From the NCBI GenBank assembly GCA_030690945.1, contig JAUYFM010000001.1:1-37954 (forward strand): a stretch of DNA of 37,954 nucleotides, in the 5' to 3' direction. This DNA comes from Smithellaceae bacterium (GTDB taxonomy: Bacteria > Desulfobacterota > Syntrophia > Syntrophales > Smithellaceae). The notes under the pieces were generated by a model. It was not told the DNA's origin. It saw only the letters and a list, made by a program, of their open reading frames with translations, and searched no databases. The position numbers were made by a program, and so were the translations under genes. Shown piece by piece: positions 8,601 through 16,342 of the stretch; position 1 is the stretch's first letter, and each line of letters begins with the position of its first letter.

Positions 8601-9145
8601 CCATTTTCCATAATTTCCAGATAGAAATTGTTTTCGCCGAAAATTTCCTGATAGGCTCGGGCCGATTTTCTGGCTTCGTCCATATTGCCGCGGACAATAT
8701 GGGAGGCGATTTCGCCGTGCAGACAGGCGCTCGATGCGATCAGGCCTTCGGAACATTGCTTAAGCAATTCTTTATCCACGCGGGGGCGGTAATAAAAACC
8801 TTCGATATGAGCCGCCGAGGTCAGCTTCATCAGATTTTTATAACCCTGCATGTTTTTGACCAGGACGACCAAATGTCTTGTCGCCTCGCCAATGGAGGAG
8901 GGCGTTTTGTCCAAACGGCTGCGCGGCGCGACGTAGAGTTCGCAGCCGATAATAGGCTTGATACCGTTGGCATAGGCCTGTTTATAAAAATCAATTGCAC
9001 CGAACATGTTGCCATGGTCGGTAATGGCCATAGCCGGCATTGCGTATTCCTTGGCCTTTTTGAAGAGGTCATCCAAGCGGATCATGCCGTCGAGAAGGCT
9101 GTATTGCGTATGAACGTGAAGATGGACGAAATTTGCGTGCTTCAT
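5678..9145 (-). CDS. dnaE: DNA polymerase III alpha subunit
   Basis: This is the replicative DNA polymerase catalytic subunit. The 1155 residues are normal for a DnaE1-type enzyme. The N-terminal PHP domain begins with HLHVHTQYSLLDG (residues 8-20) and ITDHGNMFG near 41-49. The polymerase palm carries GPGRGSAAGS (370-379) and the catalytic PDIDIDF at 411-417. Third-aspartate region LTKFDFLGLKTL is present. Helix-hairpin-helix and OB-fold regions lie towards the C-terminus (OB fold about 1000-1080). There is no DnaQ-like exonuclease insertion, so it is not PolC. The start at 9145 lies only 6 bases after the guaB stop and lacks a clear ribosome binding site, suggesting translational coupling to guaB. 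Pairing dnaE with guaB places replication and GTP supply on one transcript. The gene is intact. Confidence 0.98.
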   Translation of the reverse strand: MKHANFVHLHVHTQYSLLDGMIRLDDLFKKAKEYAMPAMAITDHGNMFGAIDFYKQAYANGIKPIIGCELYVAPRSRLDKTPSSIGEATRHLVVLVKNMQGYKNLMKLTSAAHIEGFYYRPRVDKELLKQCSEGLIASSACLHGEIASHIVRGNMDEARKSARAYQEIFGENNFYLEIMENGIPEQKIANQGLIELSKELSIPLIATNDCHYLNADHAEAHNVLLCIQTGKTIEDNDRMSMTSDQFYVKSPEEMQALFAATPEAIANTVSIAERCNLTFEFGKFYLPKFEVKNPEESLEDYLERKSVEGLNKLLPIIMKYQKEDETAVREKYNKRLRLELEIIKKMGFAGYFLIVSDFIKHARHNDVPVGPGRGSAAGSLVAYAIRITDIDPLRYGLFFERFLNPDRISMPDIDIDFCQERRGEIIKYVTEKYGKDKVTQICTFGKMMAKGVIRDVGRALNIPYGDADRIAKLVPNVLNITLAEAFKMEPRFAEERKKNPQIDKVLSLSLVLEGLNRHSSIHAAGVVISDAPLVERVPLFAPKDDIVSQYSMKDIEAVGLTKFDFLGLKTLTVIKNALNFIKESHNLDIDINNLPLDDPETYQLLMKGDTDGVFQLESSGMKDLLVNFKPDRIEDIIALIAAYRPGPMKMIPEFISRKQGKTQITYELPQLESILKETYGIILYQEQVMQIANVIGGYTMAQADTLRKVMGKKQVAAMEKEKPRFLEGAKKKNIKENKAKIIWDQMETFAEYGFNKSHSAAYSIITYQTAYLKTHYPVAFMAALLTSEKDNRDKIIKHMSNCKEMGINILPPDINESQKDFSISGENIRFGLAAVKNVGEAAIESVIAMRQEANFTSFMDFLSRVDLRKVNRRVIESLIKCGSFDSLGCYRRQLMECLDQAMEEAQRKQKELLSNQASIFDQLDAVDTSKANGGSSFQIPNLPEWDRKELLSIEKETLGFYITGHPLHGYTDKLKLVTNANSITLSTKHDKDAITIAGVISSLAERLTRKKDVMCNVILEDLQGSVSIIFWADIYKKYYELLHADEPVVIHGIIDVGDESLKIIAQDVVPLTKALENPYKQVRFMIDTGKVSPENIKSLYNTIKKYNGKYEGYIHILDGKSETIVRLGEQTRLDICDRLQREADGILGEGATIYC

Positions 9146-9151
9146 TTTTAG

Positions 9152-10612
9152 CTAATCGATCCAGTAATTGGGTGCTTCCTTGGTGATGATGACGTCATGG
9201 ACGTGGCTTTCCCTTAATCCGGCGGACGTGATGCGCACAAAGCGTGAATTCTCAATCAGTTCCGGAATTGTTTTGCATCCGACATAACCCATCCCTGCTT
9301 TTAAGCCGCCGATAAGCTGGACGATACTGGCGGAAAGCGATCCGCGGAATGGCACCCTGCCCTCAATACCTTCCGGCACGGTTTTCATAGCGCCCTCTAT
9401 GTCATCCTGATAATAGCGATCGCGGCTGCCCATTTTCATGGCTTCGAGCGATCCCATACCTCGATAGACCTTATAGCTGCGACCCTGGAATAAAATCGTT
9501 TCACCGGGACTTTCTTCGGTTCCGGCAAATAAGCCGCCGATCATCACACAATGAGCGCCACATCCGATAGCTTTAACAATATCACCGGAAAATTTGATGC
9601 CGCCGTCGGCAATCACCGGAATGCCATGTTTTGCAGCAACTTTGCAGGCGTCTCGAATGGCGGACATTTGAGCTATCCCCACACCGGCAATAATGCGTGT
9701 GGTGCAAATCGATCCGGGACCGACGCCGACTTTGACCGCATCCACACCCGCATCGATCAGCGCCTTGGCGCCTTCGGATGTCGCGACATTTCCCGCAATC
9801 AGTTGGCATTTAGGAAAATTGGCCTTGGTTGATTTGATGGCATCGAGCACGCCCGATGAATGTCCGTGAGAGGTGTCAATCACAATCACGTCCGCACCGG
9901 CTGACAACAAGGCGGCAATGCGCGGTTCGCGATCGACGATACCCACCGCCGCTCCCACACGCAATCTGCCTTTGGAGTCTTTACAGGCATTGGGATAACG
10001 CCTTATTTTTTCAATGTCTTTAATGGTGATCAGACCCTTTAAACGATATTTATCGTCCACGACCAGTAGTTTTTCGATGCGATGCTTGTGAAGGAGTTTT
10101 TTGGAATCTTCCAGCGAAATACTAGCGGAAACTGTGACGAGATTTTCTTTGGTCATAACGTTAGCAACCGTCTGATCCATGTTTTCTTCAAACCGCAGAT
10201 CGCGGTTGGTTAGAATGCCGACAAGTTTGCCGTCTTTGACTACCGGAACGCCGGATATGGAATATTGATTCATTAATGCCAGAGCGTCGCTGACTTTGCG
10301 TTCCGGTTCAATGGTGATCGGATCGACAATCATGCCGCTTTCCGATTTTTTCACGCGGTCAACTTCAATGGCCTGTCGTTCGATGCTCATGTTGCGGTGG
10401 ATGAAACCGATACCGCCTTCCTGCGCCATGCAGATGGCCGTGCGCGATTCCGTGACCGTATCCATCGCCGCCGAGACAATCGGAATGTTCAGGGCGATAT
10501 TCCTGGTCAGCATGGTGGCCGTATCGACATCACGTGGCAACACATCGGAAGCTGCGGGAACTAAAAGCAAGTCGTCAAAAGTTAAGGATTCTTTTACTAC
10601 GTCGTCGAGCAT
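9152..10612 (-). CDS. guaB: Inosine-5'-monophosphate dehydrogenase
   Basis: The enzyme oxidises IMP to XMP with NAD+, the committed step of guanine nucleotide synthesis, as a cytoplasmic tetramer. Its 486 residues give the complete bacterial form. A TIM barrel is interrupted by two CBS domains at about 95-205. The active-site loop GPGSICTTR is at 298-306 with catalytic Cys303. The flap region contains YRGMGS. The ATG at 10612 is preceded by a GGAGG at good spacing. The gene sits between the DUF1285-like gene (21 bases upstream) and dnaE (6 bases downstream). guaA is not in the window. Confidence 0.98.
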   Translation of the reverse strand: MLDDVVKESLTFDDLLLVPAASDVLPRDVDTATMLTRNIALNIPIVSAAMDTVTESRTAICMAQEGGIGFIHRNMSIERQAIEVDRVKKSESGMIVDPITIEPERKVSDALALMNQYSISGVPVVKDGKLVGILTNRDLRFEENMDQTVANVMTKENLVTVSASISLEDSKKLLHKHRIEKLLVVDDKYRLKGLITIKDIEKIRRYPNACKDSKGRLRVGAAVGIVDREPRIAALLSAGADVIVIDTSHGHSSGVLDAIKSTKANFPKCQLIAGNVATSEGAKALIDAGVDAVKVGVGPGSICTTRIIAGVGIAQMSAIRDACKVAAKHGIPVIADGGIKFSGDIVKAIGCGAHCVMIGGLFAGTEESPGETILFQGRSYKVYRGMGSLEAMKMGSRDRYYQDDIEGAMKTVPEGIEGRVPFRGSLSASIVQLIGGLKAGMGYVGCKTIPELIENSRFVRITSAGLRESHVHDVIITKEAPNYWID

Positions 10613-10633
10613 GATGGCCTCCGTCTCGGTGAA

Positions 10634-11092
10634 TTAATTATTTGTTTTTATGAAATATCTTTCGTTATTTAAAGCAATGTAAAAACGATCGGCAGCGTCG
10701 TCCATTTCAACAAATTCCGCCATTTGATAGTAACTATTCCTCGTGAAGCGGGCGGCAAATTTGCCGTCCTTAATCCGGCAATACATGACGTTGTCTTTGC
10801 CTACAAATAACGAACCCAAATCGAGTTTTTCCAGGCATTCATCACTTAAAAGGACATCAATCTGCTCATGACAGTTTATCGGTGCTTTCGTCTTATAAAC
10901 GGCTGTCACGACAAAAGCGGTATCTTCCACATCCAGATAATAGATTTCTTCGTTGAGTTCGACGAAGTATTTACCACAGTCGTCCATTTTCAGATGTTCA
11001 AAAAACACACACAAAATATCTTTGCGGAACATGTGTGCGCCCTGGTAATACCAGATGCCATCTTTGTCTATTTTTATATCACTTGATTCCAT
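10634..11092 (-). CDS. DUF1285-like hypothetical protein
   Basis: This is a 152-residue soluble protein with no signal peptide or membrane segment. The N-terminal text I-D-K-D-G-I-W-Y-Y-x-G-A near residues 8-18, then a Y-F-V-E-L-N-E-E-I-Y-Y-L-D-V-E-D-T-A-F block, resembles the DUF1285 pattern (I-D-x-D-G-x-W-x-x-x-G ... V-E-D-x-P-F). The function of that family is not established. It is embedded between dtd (7 bases) and guaB (21 bases) on one transcript. The family assignment is from memory of the motif; a profile search would settle it. Confidence 0.7.
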   Translation of the reverse strand: MESSDIKIDKDGIWYYQGAHMFRKDILCVFFEHLKMDDCGKYFVELNEEIYYLDVEDTAFVVTAVYKTKAPINCHEQIDVLLSDECLEKLDLGSLFVGKDNVMYCRIKDGKFAARFTRNSYYQMAEFVEMDDAADRFYIALNNERYFIKTNN

Positions 11093-11099
11093 GTTTCGC

Positions 11100-11549
11100 T
11101 TAAAACGCTTTTCGGCTGTCGAGTAATATAGTTACCGGGCCGTTATTGATCAATTCGATTTGCATCATTTCCTGAAATTTGCCGGTGGCCAATTTCTTCA
11201 CCTTGGGAGCGGCCTCACGTACAAAATATTCATATAACTGGTTGGCTGTGATCGGCTCTTCCGCCCGAATAAATGACGGTCTGCGTCCCTTGATACAGTC
11301 GCCAAGGAGCGTGAACTGCGACACCACCAACATCTGGCCGTCAATGTCGGTCAGCGAGAGATTCATCTTGCCTTGTTCGTCTTCAAAAATGCGTAAATTA
11401 ACCGTTTTTTCCAGAATATAATTCGCGTCCTTCTCAGAATCGTCTTTTTCCACCCCCAGCAATACCAGAACCCCTTGATCGATGGAAGAATATTCCTGAG
11501 AATTTATTCTGACACAAGCCCGGTCAACTCTCTGAATAACTGCACGCAT
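11100..11549 (-). CDS. dtd: D-aminoacyl-tRNA deacylase
   Basis: The protein hydrolyses D-aminoacyl-tRNA (and Gly-tRNA-Ala), recycling mischarged tRNA in the cytoplasm. Its 149 residues match the family. The conserved SQFTLLGD motif (about 77-84) and the NGPVTILLD motif near the C-terminus, carrying the Gly-cisPro element, are both present. The N-terminal MRAVIQRV is characteristic. The start at 11549 has a weak GGGA site upstream. It is the first gene of the dtd-DUF1285-guaB-dnaE unit. Confidence 0.96.
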   Translation of the reverse strand: MRAVIQRVDRACVRINSQEYSSIDQGVLVLLGVEKDDSEKDANYILEKTVNLRIFEDEQGKMNLSLTDIDGQMLVVSQFTLLGDCIKGRRPSFIRAEEPITANQLYEYFVREAAPKVKKLATGKFQEMMQIELINNGPVTILLDSRKAF

Positions 11550-11575
11550 GAAGAATCCCGTTTAAAAGTTCCGGC

Positions 11576-11604
11576 ATGTTAGCAACAATTGCTTGAGTCT
11601 TCAA
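11576..11604 (-). promoter_or_regulatory. Candidate sigma-70-type promoter for the dtd-guaB-dnaE operon
   Basis: On the minus strand TTGAAG (11599-11604) and TAACAT (11576-11581) are separated by exactly 17 bases, about 27 bases upstream of the dtd start. The -10 matches consensus in four of six bases, so this is a candidate only. Confidence 0.4.
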
Positions 11605-11791
11605 GTTCTTTCTAGGAATAAAATATACTGCTTAAAGATCATGGGTTTGAATTACTGAACGATAGTGCGGTTATCGGAAAGCCGTATCGAATATCCTCCA
11701 GGATCGCCGGATGGTCGAAAGGTCATGGGCATGGTATGTGGATTGCGATACATTTTGTAATTGGCTGACTTGTATGCTAAAAGGCGCATCC

Positions 11792-13162
11792 ATGAGTAAA
11801 AACATTCTGTTGATCAATCCCTGGATTTATGATTTTGCCGCGTATGATTTCTGGCTGAAACCATTGGGACTTTTATACCTGGGCGGTCTTTTGCGCGTAA
11901 ACTCCCATCGAATATCATACATCGATTGCCTTGATCCACACTCCCCGCTCATGCTGCAAAAAAGCGGGAAAGTGCCCAGGCGGCATGTTTACGGCCACGG
12001 CCGGTTCTTCCGTCAGGTGATCGACAAACCGGACTGTCTCCAAATGCTGCCTCGCAGTTATTGCCGCTATGGAATTGACCCAGATGTATTCCGAACTGAG
12101 CTTGGTCTTTATCCCGACACGGATATGGTGCTGGTTACCTCCATGATGACGTATTGGTATCCGGGTGTTTTTGAAGCCATTAAAATCGTCAAAGAGATGA
12201 TGCCGGGCATTCCCGTTGTGTTGGGCGGCAAATATGCCTCTCTTTGCTACGATCACGCCGTGGCCAATTCCGGCGCTGATTATGTGGTTCGCGGCCGCGG
12301 TGAGAAACAAATTCTTGAAATGCTCCAAAAGCTTTTCGATGAAGACATTATTTTCGATCCCGGTGAAGACGATTTGGATGCCCTGCCCTACCCTGCATTG
12401 GATCTGGTACGCCGGATCGATCAAGTTCCGATGATCGCATCGCTTGGCTGTCCGTATCGCTGCAGTTACTGCTCATCCCATATCTTTCAAAAGAAGTTTC
12501 TGAGACGTGATCCGGTCAAAGTGGTTGATGAAATCGAACATTGGCAGAAGAACTTCGGTGTGATCGATTTCAGTTTTTATGATGACGCGCTGCTGGTCGA
12601 TTCCGAAAAGATGATCATTCCCCTGCTTAATGAAGTAAAAAGACGGAAGTTATCCTGTCGTTTTCACTGCCCCAATGGTCTGCATTTAAGAGAAATCGAC
12701 TCAAAATTAAGTAAAATCCTCTATGATTCCGGCTTTAAAACCATTCGTTTCGGTTTTGAAACCGCTGATTTTCAATTGCAAAAAGAAACGGGCGGAAAAG
12801 TACAAAATGAAGAACTGCAGAAAGCGGTCATTCATCTCAAAAACGCGGGATACAAAACGGAAGATATCGGCGTTTATCTCTTATGCGGCATACCGGGTCA
12901 AAAAGAAGTGGATGTGACACAGAGCATTGATTTTGTTTTACAGTGCGGCGCCAAACCGGTGCTTGCCGAATATTCGCCGATTCCCGGCACAAAGATGTGG
13001 GCCGACGCGCTTGCGGCTTCACCATTTGACATTCAGCATGAACCTCTATATCATAACAACTCGCTATTATGCTGCCGTAATGATGATTTCAGTTACGACG
13101 CTTACAGCAGGAGCAAAGCAAAGCTCAAAACATTACCGAAAGAAACGAGTGTTGCAAGATGA
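11792..13162 (+). CDS. Radical SAM protein with B12-binding-like N-terminal domain
   Basis: This 456-residue protein belongs to the B12-binding-domain radical SAM superfamily. An N-terminal Rossmann-like region (about 1-200) includes the usual KPLGLLYLGGLLR and VVLGGKYAS...ADYVVRGRGE segments. The catalytic domain follows, with C220-x3-C224-x2-C227 (CPYRCSYC) binding the [4Fe-4S] cluster that cleaves SAM. A corrinoid-binding DxHxxG motif is not obvious, so cobalamin use is uncertain. The substrate is unknown. I chose ATG at 11792 because AAAGG lies just upstream and the protein then begins MSKNILLINP, typical of the family; an ATG at 11711 would add 27 unlikely residues. The stop overlaps the next gene's ATG by 4 bases, implying coupling. 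Upstream, 11550-11791 shows nothing else recognisable. Confidence 0.88.
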   Translation: MSKNILLINPWIYDFAAYDFWLKPLGLLYLGGLLRVNSHRISYIDCLDPHSPLMLQKSGKVPRRHVYGHGRFFRQVIDKPDCLQMLPRSYCRYGIDPDVFRTELGLYPDTDMVLVTSMMTYWYPGVFEAIKIVKEMMPGIPVVLGGKYASLCYDHAVANSGADYVVRGRGEKQILEMLQKLFDEDIIFDPGEDDLDALPYPALDLVRRIDQVPMIASLGCPYRCSYCSSHIFQKKFLRRDPVKVVDEIEHWQKNFGVIDFSFYDDALLVDSEKMIIPLLNEVKRRKLSCRFHCPNGLHLREIDSKLSKILYDSGFKTIRFGFETADFQLQKETGGKVQNEELQKAVIHLKNAGYKTEDIGVYLLCGIPGQKEVDVTQSIDFVLQCGAKPVLAEYSPIPGTKMWADALAASPFDIQHEPLYHNNSLLCCRNDDFSYDAYSRSKAKLKTLPKETSVAR

Positions 13163-13398
13163 AGACTCTTGTCCGGATTAAAAATATCATTGTTCTTTTG
13201 CTGTCGCTGTTTTTTTTAGTGTTCGGCATCGATATCCTGGTGAGTTCATTTAAGATGGCCAACCCTCTGGAATTCGTGATGACTTTATTTTCTGCCTCTT
13301 TCATCATTTTGTTTTGTATTGTCGGCATTCTTTATGCTTTCTTCCGCTTTTTTCCAAAAAAATCCAATGATGAGATAGATCATGTTGACACGAAATAG
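13159..13398 (+). CDS. Small two-helix inner-membrane protein, unknown function
   Basis: The 79-residue product has two predicted transmembrane helices (about 8-29 and 41-66) and a short charged tail. The charge pattern suggests both ends are cytoplasmic. I recognise no family. Reality is supported by a 4-base ATGA overlap with the radical SAM stop and a 17-base overlap with the following M16 gene, a spacing typical of translationally coupled genes. It might anchor or assist a neighbour; that is inference. Confidence 0.65.
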   Translation: MKTLVRIKNIIVLLLSLFFLVFGIDILVSSFKMANPLEFVMTLFSASFIILFCIVGILYAFFRFFPKKSNDEIDHVDTK

Positions 13399-14908
13399 AT
13401 TTTGTTTATTCCTGGCCTGGTTGATCATTTTTTGCTGGGCAGCTCCGGCATGGGCAATTGACCTGGAAAAAAAAGTTATCAAAGCCAAACTGGATAATGG
13501 TCTAACCATTTTGATGCTGGAGCGCAAATTCAGCCCGACGGTTTCTCTCTATATCCGCCATCGGGTAGGAACGGTCGATGAAGTCAAGGGACAAAGCGGC
13601 GCCGCGCACGTTCTGGAACACATGATGTTTAAGGGCACGACAACTATTGGTACGAAAAATTACGCGGCGGAAAAGAGGCTGCTTACACAAATCGAACAGA
13701 TCGGCTCAGCGCTGGATAATGAGAGAATGAGGCAAACAAACGTCGATCAGAAACGCATTGAACAGCTTGCCGTGAGTCTGAAGCAATTGCAGTCCGAACA
13801 CCGCCGTTATTATATTCCCAATGAGATTGACCGGCTTTACACGGAAAATGGCGGTCTGGATATGAACGCGTCCACCGGTCAGGATGTTACAACCTACCAC
13901 GTCAGCCTGCCCGCCAATAAAATTGAACTCTGGGCGCGTATTGAAGCCGACCGACTGCTTAACCCCGTCTTTCGTGAATTCTACACGGAACGCGACGTCA
14001 TTCTGGAAGAAAGAAGGCAGCGAGTGGAATCCAGCCCTGACGGTAAACTCTATGAATCCTTTATGAGCAGCGCTTATACAGTTCATCCCTATGGCGTGCC
14101 TATTATCGGCCTACCTCAGGATTTAACCTATATCAACCAGGCGGCCATTCGGCATATTCACCAAAAATATCTGTCACCGGGAAATATGGTCATCACCGTA
14201 GTCGGAGATATTAATCCCCAAAAGACTTTAAAATTGATTGATCATTACTTTGGACGGATTCCCAAAAGCAATTCCCTGCCGGCCACCATTCCCGCCGAGC
14301 CGCCGCAAACCGAGGGGCGAAAAGTGGACGTATTGTTTGATGCCAGTCCGTCGATGATCATCGGTTATCATAAACCGACTGCACCCGCTGCTGAAGACTA
14401 TGTCTTCGACGTGCTGGAGACGATTTTGAGTAAAGGCAGAACCAGCCGGCTATATGCCAAACTGGTGTTGCAAATGCAAATTGCCGACAGTATCAGCGTT
14501 CATAACGGTATGCCCGCCACAAGGTATCCTAATCTGTTTGCGATCTGGGCCCGCCCACGCCATCCGCACACGAACGGTGAACTCCTGGCGGCTATTTTTC
14601 ATGAACTGGAAAACATCAAGAACTATCCTATACCTGACAAAGAACTGACCAAGGCCAAAAATCAATTGAAGATGGATTATATTAAAAGCCTGGATTCCAA
14701 TTCTGAACTGGCTTCCATTCTTTCATACTATGAATTGCTGTTGGGAGATTACCGATACATTTCCAATTACATTTCTCATATTGACAAAGTAACAGTAATG
14801 GACATTCAGGCAGCGGCCGTAAAGTATCTGGTAGCCGAAAACCGGACTATCGCGGTTTTAAACAAAAAGACAAATGAAAATACAAACGCGGATAAAAATG
14901 AAAAATAA
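13382..14908 (+). CDS. Secreted M16 zinc metallopeptidase, catalytically intact subunit
   Basis: This is a pitrilysin/M16-family peptidase of 508 residues. A signal peptide (about 1-25, hydrophobic core LAWLIIFCWAA then AWA) predicts periplasmic export. The inverted zinc motif H76-V-L-E79-H80 is intact, and the third ligand probably lies in the VILEER segment near 200. Between them is a long charged, probably coiled-coil insert (about 95-140, many Gln/Lys/Glu). The C-terminal M16 domain follows. The next gene encodes an M16 protein without the zinc motif; active/inactive M16 pairs form heterodimers resembling the mitochondrial processing peptidase. The reading frame overlaps the following gene by 35 bases. 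Confidence 0.92.
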   Translation: MLTRNRFCLFLAWLIIFCWAAPAWAIDLEKKVIKAKLDNGLTILMLERKFSPTVSLYIRHRVGTVDEVKGQSGAAHVLEHMMFKGTTTIGTKNYAAEKRLLTQIEQIGSALDNERMRQTNVDQKRIEQLAVSLKQLQSEHRRYYIPNEIDRLYTENGGLDMNASTGQDVTTYHVSLPANKIELWARIEADRLLNPVFREFYTERDVILEERRQRVESSPDGKLYESFMSSAYTVHPYGVPIIGLPQDLTYINQAAIRHIHQKYLSPGNMVITVVGDINPQKTLKLIDHYFGRIPKSNSLPATIPAEPPQTEGRKVDVLFDASPSMIIGYHKPTAPAAEDYVFDVLETILSKGRTSRLYAKLVLQMQIADSISVHNGMPATRYPNLFAIWARPRHPHTNGELLAAIFHELENIKNYPIPDKELTKAKNQLKMDYIKSLDSNSELASILSYYELLLGDYRYISNYISHIDKVTVMDIQAAAVKYLVAENRTIAVLNKKTNENTNADKNEK

Positions 14909-16328
14909 TAATTATGTCTATATCTTAATCGGACTATTGCTATCCCTGCTTTGCGGAGTTATTCCGTCAGAGACGTTTGCGGTTCAAACATTTACACCAC
15001 CGGAAAAAATAAAATATCCCGGGCTGGAATTTCGTTTACAACAGGCCGAACGAATTTCGCTGGATAACGGCATGGTATTGTTTTATCTTCGGGATCACGA
15101 ATTGCCACTGGTCTCCATATCCGCGCTGGTGCGAACCGGATCGTTGCATGATCCCCATGGCAAAGAAGGTGTAGCGGAACTGACTGCTTCCGTGATGAGA
15201 ACAGGCGGCACAACTAAATTGGGCAGCGCCGAAATTGATCAGCGTCTGGATTTTCTGGCTGCGTCACCCTCCATTTCCATGTCGCTCGATTCCGCCTCTG
15301 TTAATTTTTCTTTTTTAAAGGGTGATCTGGACGCCTGTCTTGACCTCCTTTCGCAGATACTCATACAACCGGCTTTTGAAGAAGAGAAATTGCAATTGGC
15401 GCTTTCGTTGAAAAATGAAGAGTTGCGCCGGATAGTGGATAATCCTCAGAAACTGGCCTTTCGCGAATTCAATCGTTTGCTTTATCCTGATGATCCACGC
15501 GGGCGTTACGCTACGACAAACTCTCTTAAGCAAATCACCCGCGATGACTTGATCGCTTTTCACCGGGAATATTTTTCCCCGGCCAATATAATGTTGGCGG
15601 TTTCCGGCGATATTTCCAAGGAAGAAGCCGTGAACAAAATCCGGCAATACCTTGGCCACTGGAAAAATTCCCGGCGGGCCCTCGATGCCGCACCTCCGCC
15701 GAAAGAAGCGGGCCGTGGTGTTTTCTTTATCCGGAAACAACTTTCGCAATCAACCGTGGTCAGCGGGGAATTAACGCTAAGCAAGAATAATCCGGATTTT
15801 TACGCTTTTTCGGTTCTTGATTTTATTATCGGCAGCGGCGGTTTTTCTTCAAGAATATTCAGCGCCGTGCGCAATAATGAAGGCCTGGCATACAGTGCCG
15901 GCAGTTTTTACCGGGCACGGTTCAATTATGGTGTTTTCGGAACGTATGCTTTCACAAAAACGGCATCGACCTTTCAGGCGCTTCATTTGATTAACTCCAT
16001 CTTGCGTGATGTTGCGGCCGGTTCAGTATCTCAGACCGAACTGGACTGGGCAAAAAGATCCATTATCAATGGTTTTATTTTTTCGTTTGAGCAACCCGGC
16101 CAGATCGCCGTTCAGCAAATGACTATGGCATTTGATAAATTGCCTACTGATTATCTGAGCGGATATCGAAAAAGAATTGAGGCCGTGACACGCGATGATT
16201 TAAAACGTGTAGCCATAAAGTATCTGAATGAGAAAAGACGGCTGACGCTTATTTTAGGTGATACGGATCAGTTTGGCAAATGGCCTGATAAAGGGGAACA
16301 ACCTGTTTTTATCTCACCGCTGGAATGA
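14874..16328 (+). CDS. Secreted M16 family protein lacking the zinc motif
   Basis: This 484-residue M16-fold protein carries an N-terminal signal peptide (hydrophobic core about 14-30, cleavage near ETFA). In the position equivalent to HxxEH it reads V100-A-E-L-T, so the zinc ligands are missing and it should be proteolytically inactive on its own. It is presumably the partner subunit of the preceding M16 peptidase. The C-terminal M16 domain is complete, with the usual R-x-x-x-G-L-A-Y-S-like segment (NNEGLAYSAGS) near 339. The start could be ATG 14874 or in-frame ATG 14898; neither has a strong ribosome binding site, and both overlap the upstream gene, suggesting coupled translation. Confidence 0.92.
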   Translation: MKIQTRIKMKNNNYVYILIGLLLSLLCGVIPSETFAVQTFTPPEKIKYPGLEFRLQQAERISLDNGMVLFYLRDHELPLVSISALVRTGSLHDPHGKEGVAELTASVMRTGGTTKLGSAEIDQRLDFLAASPSISMSLDSASVNFSFLKGDLDACLDLLSQILIQPAFEEEKLQLALSLKNEELRRIVDNPQKLAFREFNRLLYPDDPRGRYATTNSLKQITRDDLIAFHREYFSPANIMLAVSGDISKEEAVNKIRQYLGHWKNSRRALDAAPPPKEAGRGVFFIRKQLSQSTVVSGELTLSKNNPDFYAFSVLDFIIGSGGFSSRIFSAVRNNEGLAYSAGSFYRARFNYGVFGTYAFTKTASTFQALHLINSILRDVAAGSVSQTELDWAKRSIINGFIFSFEQPGQIAVQQMTMAFDKLPTDYLSGYRKRIEAVTRDDLKRVAIKYLNEKRRLTLILGDTDQFGKWPDKGEQPVFISPLE

Positions 16329-16342
16329 ATTGAGGATCAACG

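Noticed and set aside
8462-9151. 229-codon plus-strand frame antisense to dnaE
   Set aside because: Shadow of the dnaE PHP region; no start signal and no family resemblance.
11711-11791. 27-residue N-terminal extension of the radical SAM protein
   Set aside because: Trp/Cys-rich, unlike the family N-terminus; a ribosome site and a typical start sit at 11792.
11792-16328. A RiPP biosynthesis cluster
   Set aside because: No precursor peptide or transporter, and the M16 proteins are exported; kept only as a weak hypothesis in the findings.
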